DNA of 64,000 nucleotides from an uncultured Algibacter sp. Its GTDB lineage: Bacteria > Bacteroidota > Bacteroidia > Flavobacteriales > Flavobacteriaceae. The notes beneath the pieces were generated by a model, which searched no databases, had not been told where the DNA came from, and saw nothing but the letters and a program-made list of their open reading frames with translations. A program made the position numbers and the translations under genes. Location: the NCBI RefSeq assembly GCF_947495675.1, contig NZ_CANLZX010000002.1, positions 62,001 to 126,000 on the forward strand, given 5' to 3'. Of this stretch, positions 52,422-64,000 are shown in pieces (within the stretch, counting starts at the first letter, position 1; every line of letters starts with the position of its first letter).

Positions 52422-53420
52422 ATGAACAATTTAAATAAAATAACTGCAGTTTTCGTGATTGTATTTGTTTTTATAAACTGTAAGAGTCAAGACGTACAAG
52501 ATAAAGGCGGAAGTTTGCAACAAGCGGTTTATCCGTTTTCCGATCAAAATAATACTGGAAAATGGGTGCTTAATACTGAAGCTAGTGATGAGTTTGAAGA
52601 TTCAGTTATTGACGAGGACCGCTGGTATATTGTTGGTAAGTTTGAAAACGGTGTGCCTGTTTATAAAGATCCGGATTATCCTAACAAACGTGTATGGAAA
52701 GGAAGAGCACCGTCTCAATTTTCAGGTAGAAACTATAGATTAGAAGATGGTAAGTTAATTCTTGAAACACGTTGGGAACCTGATTTTCCTTTTGCAGACG
52801 ATAATAAACAATCTTGGGGTCCAGATAAGAAAGTTGAAAAGTTTGAAAACATTACAACCGCCTGTTTTATTGGACGTAAAAACTTCAAATACGGCTACAT
52901 GGAAATTAAAAGTAAAGCTGCCGATGCTGAGATCACAAGTGCATTTTGGGCTACAGGTAGCCAAACCGAGTTGGATATTTTTGAACAATTTGGTGATCAT
53001 CGTCAAAAAGGAAAAGAATGGAAAGACAGAGAGCTTTGGTGGTCTATACATGATTGGAGTAAGGAAGGCAAAGGAAAAACAGTTTATACCGAACGTTTGG
53101 ATTATGGTTTTAGAGTAGCAGACGATTTTCATGTTTATGGTATAGAATGGGATGAAAACGGATTAAAACTTTATGTTGATGGTAAATTATTTACCCAAGC
53201 TACCAAAGAGCAAGTAAATGCATATGCAAAAGAAAGAAACTTGCCTAATGGATGGGTTATGGATGGTCCAATTCATATATGGTTAGATCAAGAAACTTTT
53301 CCTTGGCATGGCGTACCAGATAGTAAAGAAGATTTAGAATTAAATAGTCCTGAAGGTAAGAAAGATGATGGTGTTGTGGATTTTGAAATAGAGTACGTTA
53401 GAATTTGGCAAAAAAATTGA
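52422..53420 (+). CDS. GH16 endo-galactanase-like lipoprotein (second of tandem pair)
   Basis: The 332-residue lipoprotein (FINC lipobox, Cys20) is a close paralogue of the preceding protein. E183-L-D-I-F-E188 is the ExDxxE active site, and WWSIHDW, RVADDFHVYG and DQETFPWHGVPDSKEDLE are common to both. It differs by an insert of about 15 residues near 75-95 (YKDPDYPNKRVWKG). It starts 9 bp after the first GH16. The pair arose by duplication and may cleave differently modified stretches of the same polymer. Confidence 0.82.
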   Translation: MNNLNKITAVFVIVFVFINCKSQDVQDKGGSLQQAVYPFSDQNNTGKWVLNTEASDEFEDSVIDEDRWYIVGKFENGVPVYKDPDYPNKRVWKGRAPSQFSGRNYRLEDGKLILETRWEPDFPFADDNKQSWGPDKKVEKFENITTACFIGRKNFKYGYMEIKSKAADAEITSAFWATGSQTELDIFEQFGDHRQKGKEWKDRELWWSIHDWSKEGKGKTVYTERLDYGFRVADDFHVYGIEWDENGLKLYVDGKLFTQATKEQVNAYAKERNLPNGWVMDGPIHIWLDQETFPWHGVPDSKEDLELNSPEGKKDDGVVDFEIEYVRIWQKN

Positions 53421-53463
53421 TAATTAAACATTCAAATAAATATTAACAATTAAATTAAATATT

Positions 53464-53814
53464 ATGAAAAAAATCTTTTTAGTGCTCGTATTAGTAATGT
53501 CAGTTTCTGCTTCTTTTGGCCAAAATAAATGGCATATTAGCCAAAATGATAAATTCGTTGCAGCGGCTGCTGTAGAATACAATTTGGACGAAGATCAACA
53601 AGAAGTACTACGTGAATCTAGAATGGAAATGGTTACGGCTTATCTTAATTCTAATAAAGATTTCAAAAATGGAGATATAACTAAAGATGAGAAAAAGGAA
53701 ATTACCTCGAAAGCAAGTAAAGCCTTTAATACTACTATGACAAAGTTAACAGGTAAGTCTTATAAAGAATTGAAGCCATTTTTTGATAGAATGCGAGAAG
53801 AGCTTAAAAAATAG
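53464..53814 (+). CDS. small exported helical protein, function unknown
   Basis: The 116-residue protein has a Sec signal ending ASFGQ (about 20). The mature part is charged and almost wholly helical, with GDITKDEKKEITSKASKAFNTTMTKLTG in the middle. It starts 43 bp after the second GH16 and may belong to the same unit. No family is recognised; a periplasmic chaperone-like or stress protein is only a guess. Confidence 0.6.
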   Translation: MKKIFLVLVLVMSVSASFGQNKWHISQNDKFVAAAAVEYNLDEDQQEVLRESRMEMVTAYLNSNKDFKNGDITKDEKKEITSKASKAFNTTMTKLTGKSYKELKPFFDRMREELKK

Positions 53815-53920
53815 TTTAGGGCTTATTTTATTGATTTTAAGTAAATTATGCTCAAAAATTTTTTTAGTTTTTGTGATGAATTGTAATTTGCTTTTTTATT
53901 TTAAAAATTATAACTTATAA

Positions 53921-57166
<3,246 letters not shown>

Positions 57167-57472
57167 AATTGTTAAACACATAAGCATCAGCCTTTTCTAA
57201 ACTATAGTTTTTGTTCATTTAAAAGTGTAAAACAGAAATCTACAATTTATAATAAACGAATCTTTTTTAGTTTTAAGTAAATAAGTCGTTTAATAGTATT
57301 TTGAGGTCTTTACTAACGAATTTATTGAAAAACAGGGTAATATGTAAATAGTTAAAGGTAAAATTATTTAGTTTTTTAGAGACGTCTATTGTTAATTTAG
57401 TGTTAATATAAAGCTAATGATATAGCTAAACAAAAACTCATTAATTAACTAAATCAAACTAAAACTAAATTT
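57167..57472. other. intergenic region before third SusC
   Basis: These 306 bp hold the half-site pair at 57335-57361 and a short palindrome AGACGTCT (about 57380). No terminator or gene is seen. Confidence 0.6.
57335..57361 (+). promoter_or_regulatory. 21-bp-spaced direct repeat before third SusC
   Basis: GGGTAA (57335) and AGGTAA (57356) begin exactly 21 bp apart on the plus strand, the same order as before the gntP-like gene. The pair ends 111 bp before the ATG. Confidence 0.6.
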
Positions 57473-60400
57473 ATGAAAAATTTTAAAGAGCTTGATTCAC
57501 AAAGCCCTGACATTAAAGTGTCTAAATTTGTGTTGAACAAGTTATCAAGAAAAGCATTATTTATGCTTTTAAGTTGTTTTCTGGTTTTGTCACAAGGTTT
57601 TGCAATCAACAATAATTTTGATTCAAATGCTAATGACAATGCAACTGAAAACGAAACAGTATCAGCGCAAGAAATTACTATAACTGGAACTGTTTCTGAT
57701 ATTGGTGGACCTTTACCAGGAGTAAACATTCTTGTTAAAGGAACTTCAAATGGAACGCAAACTGATTTTGATGGAAATTATACTATTTCTGTTAATAATT
57801 CAAATGCTGTTTTAGTGTTTTCTTATATTGGTTATAAAAATCAAGAGGTAACAGTAGGAAATCAATCAACGGTAAATGTTACCCTGGAAGAAGATATTGC
57901 TGGTCTTGATGAAGTAGTTGTTGTTGGATATACAACAAGAAAACGTGGAGAATTAACAGGTTCGGTTAGTACTGTAAGTGCAAAAGAAATTGAGAATACT
58001 TCTAACAGAGATGTTGCTAAATCTTTAGCTGGTAGAACTACAGGTCTTATTGTTAATGACCGAGGTGGTTATCCTGGGTCTAACGATGTAAGTATTTTAG
58101 TTAGAGGTGTATCTACGCTAGGTAATAATAATCCTTTAATCTTAATTGATGGTGTTCAATCTGCTATTGGTACATTTAATCAATTAGCACCACAAGATAT
58201 AGCATCTTTAAGTATTTTGAAAGATGGAGCTGCTGCCATATATGGTAACAGAGCAGCAAACGGAGTAATTATTGTTACAACTAAAAGAGGTAAAGCTGGT
58301 AAACCAAAAATTAACTTCTCTACATCTTACAGTTTGTCATCTTTTTCTGTTAAGCCTGAATTATTCAATTCTGAACAATACCTCATTTACGAAAATGAGA
58401 TAGCTGAACGAAAAGGAGATCCATCGCCTTACTCACAAGAAGAAATTGATAATTACGCTGCAGGTGGAGATCCAATTAATTATCCTAATACAGATTGGGC
58501 AGACTTAACATTTGCTAATTCTTCTCCAGAAACTAGAAACTCGATATCAATATCTGGGGGTAACGAAAGAGTTAATTATTTTGTTAGCGGAGATATTATG
58601 AGTAGACAGGGTGTTTTTGCTTCTGGTGATTTAAAGTTTAAACAAACTCAAATAAGATCTAACATTGATATCAAAATGACTGATGATATTAAAATTGGAG
58701 TTGACTTATCTGGTAGATTTGCAAATAATCAAGAGCCAGGTGTAAATGCTAGCTTTATTTACAAGCACATCTATACAAATTTACCAACAGAAGTAGGTAG
58801 ATACCCTAACGGATTATATGGATGGGGTGGAGAAAACGGCGCTAACCCTGCTGTGATGTCTAGTAATCAATCTGGTTTTGTAGATGGTCATACTAATGAT
58901 TTAAGAGGTAGATTATCCTTGGATTGGAAGTTAGATGATATTACTGAAGGGTTGAGTCTTAATGCTTTTGTAGGTGTAAGAAAAACAACTACAGATGATA
59001 AATCTTGGTATACACCATGGACAATTTATAGGTTAGATGATACAACGGGAGATTATAATCCAGAAATTGGTTTTTCTCAAAGCGGTCAACAACGTATTCT
59101 AAGAGAAGATTTCTTTAAATTTGACGAAACATTACTTAATGCAACACTAAGATATAATAGAATATTTGGTAAACACTCTATTAATGGATTAATAGGTGCA
59201 GAACAACAGACTTCAGAAAACAGAAACTTTTGGGCACAAAAGCAAAACTTTCCAACACCAGATCATCCATTTTTATTTGCTGGTAGCTCAGAAGGTCAAG
59301 TATCTAATGGTTCAGCTGCAGAACGTGCTTTGTTAAGTTATTTTGGTAACGTTGTATATGATTATAACAAAAAGTACTTTGCTGAGTTAACAGTAAGACG
59401 CGATGGATCAAGTAACTTCCCAAGTGATAAAAGGTTTGATACATTTTATAGTATTGGTGGAACATGGGCTATAGGTAAAGAATCATTTTTAGAAAATGTT
59501 GAATGGTTAGATGCCTTAAATTTAAGATCCAGTTATGCTGTAATGGGTAATGATAGAATAGCTCCTTTCCAATTCTTAACACGTTATAGTTTTAGTAATA
59601 CGAACCCAAACAATGCAAGACCTAATTATTACGTTTTTGGTGAATCTGGAGTAACTGAAGGTGGTTTTAGAAGTGCAAACGTACCAAATCCTCTTGTAAC
59701 ATGGGAAACAGCATATATGAATAATTTTGCTGTAAGTTTTGCTATGTTTGGTAATAGGTTATCTGGTGATATTAATTATTTTAACCAACGAAGAGAAGAT
59801 ATCTTAATTCCACGTTTTGGTGCAGTTGCAGATTTTACAGGTATTAGATTACCAGATCAAAACGCAGGTAGAGTAGATAGTCATGGATTAGAAATTACAT
59901 TAGGTTGGGCAGATCAAATAAATGATGATTTTAGCTATAATTTAGGGTTTAATTTTACACAAGCTAAAAATGAAATTGTAAAATACCCACAACCAGATAA
60001 TATAGCCGAAGCATTAAGATTAGAGGGAAGTCCAGTTGGATCTTATATTACATATCCAACGGCTGGTATTTTTACAGATCAGGCTCAAGTTGATGCAACT
60101 GCTGTAAAACTTCCTGGGACTGTTGAGGGAGAACCAATATATTTAGATACAAATGAAGATGGTGAAATTAATAATGGAGACCGAATAAGAAGAAATACAT
60201 CAGTTACTCCTGAAATTCAATATGGTATTACTGGAGGCTTAAACTATAAAAACTGGAATTTTAATTTTTTATTACAAGGACAGGCTGAAGCTGAAGTGTT
60301 AGTGTTTTTCGATCAACCAGGTTCAAAACCTCAATATGTTTTTGATCAAAGGTGGACACCTAATAACCGAAATTCTAGATACCCTAGAGCTTTTGGTGCC

Positions 60401-60700
60401 GATGATGGCTACAGTAGTAATAGAAGTGGAGATCCAGAAAATTTTGAAGGAGCTGATTTATGGTTGCATGATGCGTCTTTTCTAAGATTAAAAGAAATAG
60501 AGTTAGGATACACCTTACCTAAAGATGTTGTAAAATTTGCAGATATTAAGATTTTTGCTAGAGGATTTAATCTATTAACAATGTTTTCTGATGTGTATAA
60601 ATTAGGATTAGATCCTGAGGCAACTAGTCATAATAACTTTAGGGGTTCAACGTATCCATCTCAAAAAATGTTCACTTTTGGTCTTAATTTAACATTCTAA
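57473..60700 (+). CDS. SusC-like TonB-dependent transporter (third, galactan locus)
   Basis: The 1075-residue protein has a long charged N-terminus before the signal core (about 28-45), a carboxypeptidase-regulatory-like domain (GPLPGVNILVKGTSNGTQTDFDG), a TonB-box segment GLDEVVVVGYT, a plug domain and a barrel ending FGLNLTF. The extended n-region is common in flavobacterial SusC proteins. It lies between the GH2 gene and its SusD partner 22 bp downstream and probably imports galactan oligosaccharides made by the GH16 pair. Confidence 0.94.
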   Translation: MKNFKELDSQSPDIKVSKFVLNKLSRKALFMLLSCFLVLSQGFAINNNFDSNANDNATENETVSAQEITITGTVSDIGGPLPGVNILVKGTSNGTQTDFDGNYTISVNNSNAVLVFSYIGYKNQEVTVGNQSTVNVTLEEDIAGLDEVVVVGYTTRKRGELTGSVSTVSAKEIENTSNRDVAKSLAGRTTGLIVNDRGGYPGSNDVSILVRGVSTLGNNNPLILIDGVQSAIGTFNQLAPQDIASLSILKDGAAAIYGNRAANGVIIVTTKRGKAGKPKINFSTSYSLSSFSVKPELFNSEQYLIYENEIAERKGDPSPYSQEEIDNYAAGGDPINYPNTDWADLTFANSSPETRNSISISGGNERVNYFVSGDIMSRQGVFASGDLKFKQTQIRSNIDIKMTDDIKIGVDLSGRFANNQEPGVNASFIYKHIYTNLPTEVGRYPNGLYGWGGENGANPAVMSSNQSGFVDGHTNDLRGRLSLDWKLDDITEGLSLNAFVGVRKTTTDDKSWYTPWTIYRLDDTTGDYNPEIGFSQSGQQRILREDFFKFDETLLNATLRYNRIFGKHSINGLIGAEQQTSENRNFWAQKQNFPTPDHPFLFAGSSEGQVSNGSAAERALLSYFGNVVYDYNKKYFAELTVRRDGSSNFPSDKRFDTFYSIGGTWAIGKESFLENVEWLDALNLRSSYAVMGNDRIAPFQFLTRYSFSNTNPNNARPNYYVFGESGVTEGGFRSANVPNPLVTWETAYMNNFAVSFAMFGNRLSGDINYFNQRREDILIPRFGAVADFTGIRLPDQNAGRVDSHGLEITLGWADQINDDFSYNLGFNFTQAKNEIVKYPQPDNIAEALRLEGSPVGSYITYPTAGIFTDQAQVDATAVKLPGTVEGEPIYLDTNEDGEINNGDRIRRNTSVTPEIQYGITGGLNYKNWNFNFLLQGQAEAEVLVFFDQPGSKPQYVFDQRWTPNNRNSRYPRAFGADDGYSSNRSGDPENFEGADLWLHDASFLRLKEIELGYTLPKDVVKFADIKIFARGFNLLTMFSDVYKLGLDPEATSHNNFRGSTYPSQKMFTFGLNLTF

Positions 60701-60722
60701 ACAATAAAAAAATTATATAAAA

Positions 60723-62438
60723 ATGAAAAAAATAAAAATAGTATACATGTTCATCGCAATAGGGCTGTTTTCAGCTACTAGTTGTGAGGATGTGCTAGAT
60801 ACAAATGCCTTAGATGCATTTGGAGAAGATTTAATTTATAGTGATCCTGATCAAGTAGAAAGATTAGTGTTTTCTGCTTACAACAGTACTGAAAGCTGGG
60901 GCTTAAATAAAACTATATGGTGGGCTAGAAGATACAATTTGGAGGTTGGTTCTTTTGAAGCGAAATTTAATTTTAGAGACCTTGATAGACTTCGTATTAG
61001 AGATGCAGGCTGGAATCCATTAAATATGGGAGACTTCAGAAACAAATGGAGAGATTATTATAGGTTTATTAGAGAAATTGATGAATTTTTAGCCAAAGTA
61101 GATGATAGTCAAGCTATGCAAGTAGATTCAGATAGGGTTAATGGTTTAAAAGCAGAAATGAAGTTTTTAAGAGCAAACCTATATGCAAAATTAATTAGAT
61201 ATCATGGAGGTGTGCCAGTTTTGGAGAACGCTTTGGGGTTAGATGATGATTTTAATATTCCAAGAAATTCTTATGAAGAATGTGTTGATTTTATTGTCAA
61301 AGAGTTAGATGAAGCTGCTGCCGTATTGCCAGATTCTCGTCCAGCACCTGAATTTGGTAGAGCTACTAGTATGGCTGCTTTAGCAGTTAAATCGCGTTTA
61401 CTTCTTTATGCAGCAAGTAAATTACATGACCCTAGTACGCAACCAAGTGGTCCATTATATGATTATACAAAAGCTACTAAATGGCAAGATGCCTCAGATG
61501 CGGCTAAAGTTATAATTGATATGGTTGGTGGCAGAGATCTAATTGCTGTTAATAATGATAAAGATTATCAAAATTTATTTTTAGCACCCAACAATGATAT
61601 TATTTTTGCGAGACCTTTTGGTGAATTTTACGATTTTGGCTTAGATGTTAATTCTTTACCTAATCAAACACATGCACCAAGTGGTTATGGTGGATGGGGA
61701 TTAGCCTCTCCAACACATAATTTTGCATTAGAATTTAATATGGCAGATGGTACAACTACTAGTGGTGCTACATTTGATCCTGCAAACCCTAACGATAATC
61801 GTGAAATGAGATATTATGCAGATCTTAACTTTCAAGGTGCTGATTTCAGAGGGCGTCCTGTTGATTATGCTTTATCAGTAGATCCAAATGCTGATGGTTT
61901 AGATTCTCCAAATGGTTCTAGTGTCGGTAGTTCAGGGAATGATTTACACTCATCAAAAACAGGTTATAATGTTAGAAAATTTCAAGACGAAAGTGTGGGC
62001 TTAACTGATTTATCTCCTTCTCGACCTTATATTCTGTATAGACTGGCAGAAATCTATTTAAACTATGCTGAAGCACAAGCAGAAATGGGTAATGATGGAG
62101 AAGCTAGAATTTACTTAAATAAAGTATCTAATAGAGCTTTGCAGCCAGATATTACGTCAAGTGGCGATGAATTGAAGGAAGCAATTAAGAGAGAAAGGAG
62201 AATAGAACTTGCTTTTGAAGGTCATAATTTCTTTGATGAAAGAAGATGGATGAATCCTGGTAATTTAGGTTTTGATATTAAAGGATTAAAATGGACAAAA
62301 GATGCTGGAGGGAATTTAACAAACGAAGAATATACAGTTGTTACAAGACCTTGGTTTGATAAGCATTACTATTTACCAATACCTCAACAAGAAATTGATA
62401 AAGCTCCTGCTCTTTTGCAAAATGCAAATTATGAATAA
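60723..62438 (+). CDS. SusD-like lipoprotein (third, galactan locus)
   Basis: The 571-residue lipoprotein (ATSCED, Cys about 21) has the SusD fold: MKFLRANLYAKLIRYHGGVPVL in the N-terminal helices and KRERRIELAFEGHNFFDERRWMNPG in the C-terminal part. It follows its SusC by 22 bp and ends at a strong terminator. Confidence 0.94.
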   Translation: MKKIKIVYMFIAIGLFSATSCEDVLDTNALDAFGEDLIYSDPDQVERLVFSAYNSTESWGLNKTIWWARRYNLEVGSFEAKFNFRDLDRLRIRDAGWNPLNMGDFRNKWRDYYRFIREIDEFLAKVDDSQAMQVDSDRVNGLKAEMKFLRANLYAKLIRYHGGVPVLENALGLDDDFNIPRNSYEECVDFIVKELDEAAAVLPDSRPAPEFGRATSMAALAVKSRLLLYAASKLHDPSTQPSGPLYDYTKATKWQDASDAAKVIIDMVGGRDLIAVNNDKDYQNLFLAPNNDIIFARPFGEFYDFGLDVNSLPNQTHAPSGYGGWGLASPTHNFALEFNMADGTTTSGATFDPANPNDNREMRYYADLNFQGADFRGRPVDYALSVDPNADGLDSPNGSSVGSSGNDLHSSKTGYNVRKFQDESVGLTDLSPSRPYILYRLAEIYLNYAEAQAEMGNDGEARIYLNKVSNRALQPDITSSGDELKEAIKRERRIELAFEGHNFFDERRWMNPGNLGFDIKGLKWTKDAGGNLTNEEYTVVTRPWFDKHYYLPIPQQEIDKAPALLQNANYE

Positions 62439-62469
62439 TTATCAATAACTATTTTAATAATAATACTTA

Positions 62470-62499
62470 AACACCGAAGCATTGCTTCGGTGTTTTTTT
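62470..62499 (+). terminator. terminator after third SusCD
   Basis: AACACCGAAGC and GCTTCGGTGTT form a perfect 11-bp stem around ATT, followed by T residues. Confidence 0.9.
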
Positions 62500-62757
62500 A
62501 TATAAAACATTTAATTGACACATACTTTTTTGGGTTTTAATACATATAATAAAGATAAATCTTGATTAGATAGGTAGTTTCGAATAGTCATCAAAAAGGA
62601 ATAATATGGTAATATAGGCTTCATCTAGGGTAATTTATAATCTTAATAAAAATAGTAAATCTTGTATTTTAGTGTCAAATTTTAAGAGTATGTCTATATA
62701 TTTTGGGCATCTATATTTTAGATAGTTAACGGAGAATTTTAAAATAAAATATTTAGT
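62500..62757. other. leader region of the enolase-family gene
   Basis: After the terminator this AT-rich stretch holds only the half-site pair at 62607-62633. No other structure or gene is evident. Confidence 0.6.
62607..62633 (+). promoter_or_regulatory. 21-bp-spaced direct repeat before enolase-family gene
   Basis: TGGTAA (62607) and GGGTAA (62628) begin exactly 21 bp apart on the plus strand. The pair ends 124 bp before the ATG. Confidence 0.6.
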
Positions 62758-63915
62758 ATGGTAATTGAAAAAATAGAAACATTTATACTTAAAGATAAGC
62801 TTTCTAAAAGTTTTTTCTTTTCACAATGGGAATACTCTGAAAGATGTATATGTGTAGTGAAGGTAACGGCATCAGATGGAACTTATGGATGGGGAGAAGG
62901 TTATGGACCTGCAGCGGTTTTGGAGGCAGGTATTAAGTTGTTAGAGCCCATGGTACTTGGTCATAATCCATTAGAAAATGAAGTGATATGGAATAACATG
63001 TATCGTAAAACTTTAGATTTTGCACGTCGTGGTACCTTGGTTGCTTCTATTAGCGCTATTGATATTGCTATATGGGATTTGAAAGGGAAAATATTGGGCT
63101 TACCAATTTCAACATTACTAGGTGGTGCACATAGAGATAAAGTAAAGCCCTATGCAACAGGGTTATATTTTACAGATCATAACAATCCTTCAAAAGACTT
63201 TGAAGAAGAAGCTGGACGATATGTTGCACAAGGATTTAAGGCAATTAAAATGAAAGTTGGTTTAGGTCTTAAAGAGGATTATGCAAACGTTAAAAAAATG
63301 CGTGATACCATTGGAGATGACATTGAATTAATGGTAGACTCTAATCATGCTTATACATTTAGAGAAGCCGTTGCTTTAGCTAAAATGATAGAACCGTTTA
63401 ATATTAGTTGGTTTGAAGAGCCTTTATCACCAGAGTTTTATGCGCAGTATAGTGAGCTTAGAACAAAAACTACTATCCCGATTTCTGGAGGTGAATGTGA
63501 GTATTTGCGTTTTGGGTTTCACCAGTTATTAAGAAATAAATCAGTAGATATTATTCAACCCGATATTTGTGCATGCGGTGGCTTAACTGAGGCTAAGCGT
63601 ATTGCTGCATTAGCAAGTACTTATGGAGTTGATTTAATTCCGCATACATGGGGAACAGCAATAGGACTTCATGTCGCGCTTCATTTTATTTCGAATTTAG
63701 AATCTGTACCAGGAAGAATGATGAAGCCGGACTTTTTTATGGAATACGATCAGACTGAAAATGGACTTCGTGATAAGTTATCTTATCCATTAATTGAGAT
63801 GAAAGATGGTATGATAGACGTACCTAATAGACCTGGGCTGGGAATCGATATTGATGAGAAAGTATTAGAAAGGTATACAGTTTCTAAAACAATATTAAAG
63901 AAAAGTATTATTTAA
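62758..63915 (+). CDS. enolase-superfamily (mandelate racemase/MLE type) sugar-acid dehydratase or cycloisomerase
   Basis: The 385-residue cytoplasmic enzyme has the mandelate racemase fold. K164-x-K166 is the base on one face and H296 (IPHTWG) on the other; D194, E220 and E246 bind Mg2+, with N196-H197 beside the first ligand. Members act on galactonate, gluconate, rhamnonate and fuconate, and one branch is the 3,6-anhydrogalactonate cycloisomerase of agar and carrageenan breakdown. The GH16, GH2 and GntP neighbours make a galactonate or anhydrogalactonate substrate attractive. Motifs alone do not decide. It begins a new unit with its own half-site pair. Confidence 0.8.
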   Translation: MVIEKIETFILKDKLSKSFFFSQWEYSERCICVVKVTASDGTYGWGEGYGPAAVLEAGIKLLEPMVLGHNPLENEVIWNNMYRKTLDFARRGTLVASISAIDIAIWDLKGKILGLPISTLLGGAHRDKVKPYATGLYFTDHNNPSKDFEEEAGRYVAQGFKAIKMKVGLGLKEDYANVKKMRDTIGDDIELMVDSNHAYTFREAVALAKMIEPFNISWFEEPLSPEFYAQYSELRTKTTIPISGGECEYLRFGFHQLLRNKSVDIIQPDICACGGLTEAKRIAALASTYGVDLIPHTWGTAIGLHVALHFISNLESVPGRMMKPDFFMEYDQTENGLRDKLSYPLIEMKDGMIDVPNRPGLGIDIDEKVLERYTVSKTILKKSII

Positions 63916-63970
63916 TAAAGCAACAAGTTGGGCAATTTGTAATATTGAAAATAATAATAAATACAAGTAA

Positions 63971-64000
63971 ATGAAAACAGAAAATTTCGGATATAAAAAA
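63971..64000 (+). CDS. start of a further gene (partial, 10 codons)
   Basis: An ATG at 63971 opens a frame, MKTENFGYKK, that continues past the window edge, 55 bp after the enolase-family gene. It may be the next gene of that unit. Ten residues are too few to assign a function. Confidence 0.4.
   Translation, partial: MKTENFGYKK

Noticed and set aside
52762..53118. Plus- and minus-strand open frames of about 120 codons within the second GH16 gene
   Set aside because: The GH16 frame with an intact ExDxxE active site accounts for the region; the others are by-products of its codon use.

Overview
The window looks like the chromosome of a marine member of the Flavobacteriaceae (Bacteroidota). 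The evidence is low GC, three SusC/SusD pairs, many Sec/lipobox-exported glycan enzymes, a type IX secretion C-terminal domain, promoters of the TTTG / TAnnTTTG kind, and enzyme sets for pectin and probably a red-algal galactan. The genus cannot be fixed from the sequence alone.

Region 1 (1-10163) is a respiratory or nitrogen block. A Tat-exported molybdopterin oxidoreductase, cut by the window edge, is divergent from a membrane-anchored 12-heme cytochrome c. An FNR-like Crp/Fnr regulator, an NrtABCD-type ABC importer and an AlgE-like outer-membrane porin follow. The regulator gene and nrtA carry almost the same palindrome (TAAGTATTAWTACTTA) at the same place in their promoters. Two inverted copies of a palindromic dispersed repeat flank nrtA and nrtB.

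Region 2 (10417-38213) degrades pectin. A cytoplasmic operon (kduI, kduD, uxaC, hexuronate MFS carrier, uxaB, uxaA) converts galacturonate and unsaturated uronate products to 2-keto-3-deoxygluconate. A LacI-type regulator on the minus strand separates it from the pectin PUL: GH28, SusC, SusD, then after an attenuator-like hairpin an esterase, a DUF4861 protein, an exported KdgF-like cupin, GH105, a Gfo/Idh/MocA oxidoreductase, a DUF5060/DUF4038 hydrolase, a second GH28, a LamG lipoprotein, a PL10-CE8 fusion, a CE12 esterase and another esterase. Nearly identical ATCGAT-centred operators overlap the transcription starts of kduI and the GH28-SusCD operon, and a third lies in front of the lacI gene. 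Kinase and aldolase genes for 2-keto-3-deoxygluconate are not in the window.

Region 3 (38839-64000) holds a second SusC/SusD with a large surface-lipoprotein gene, a T9SS-secreted protein, an AraC regulator, a GntP carrier, a VOC protein, two tandem GH16 enzymes, a small exported protein, a GH2 beta-galactosidase, a third SusC/SusD and an enolase-superfamily enzyme. The GH16/GH2/enolase set suggests an agar-, porphyran- or carrageenan-like galactan, but the substrate is inferred. The upstream regions of most of these units carry RGGTAA-like half-sites in direct repeat exactly 21 bp apart, as an AraC-family regulator would bind. This looks like an undescribed regulon, and it assigns the orphan SusC/SusD at 38988 to region 3 rather than to the pectin locus.
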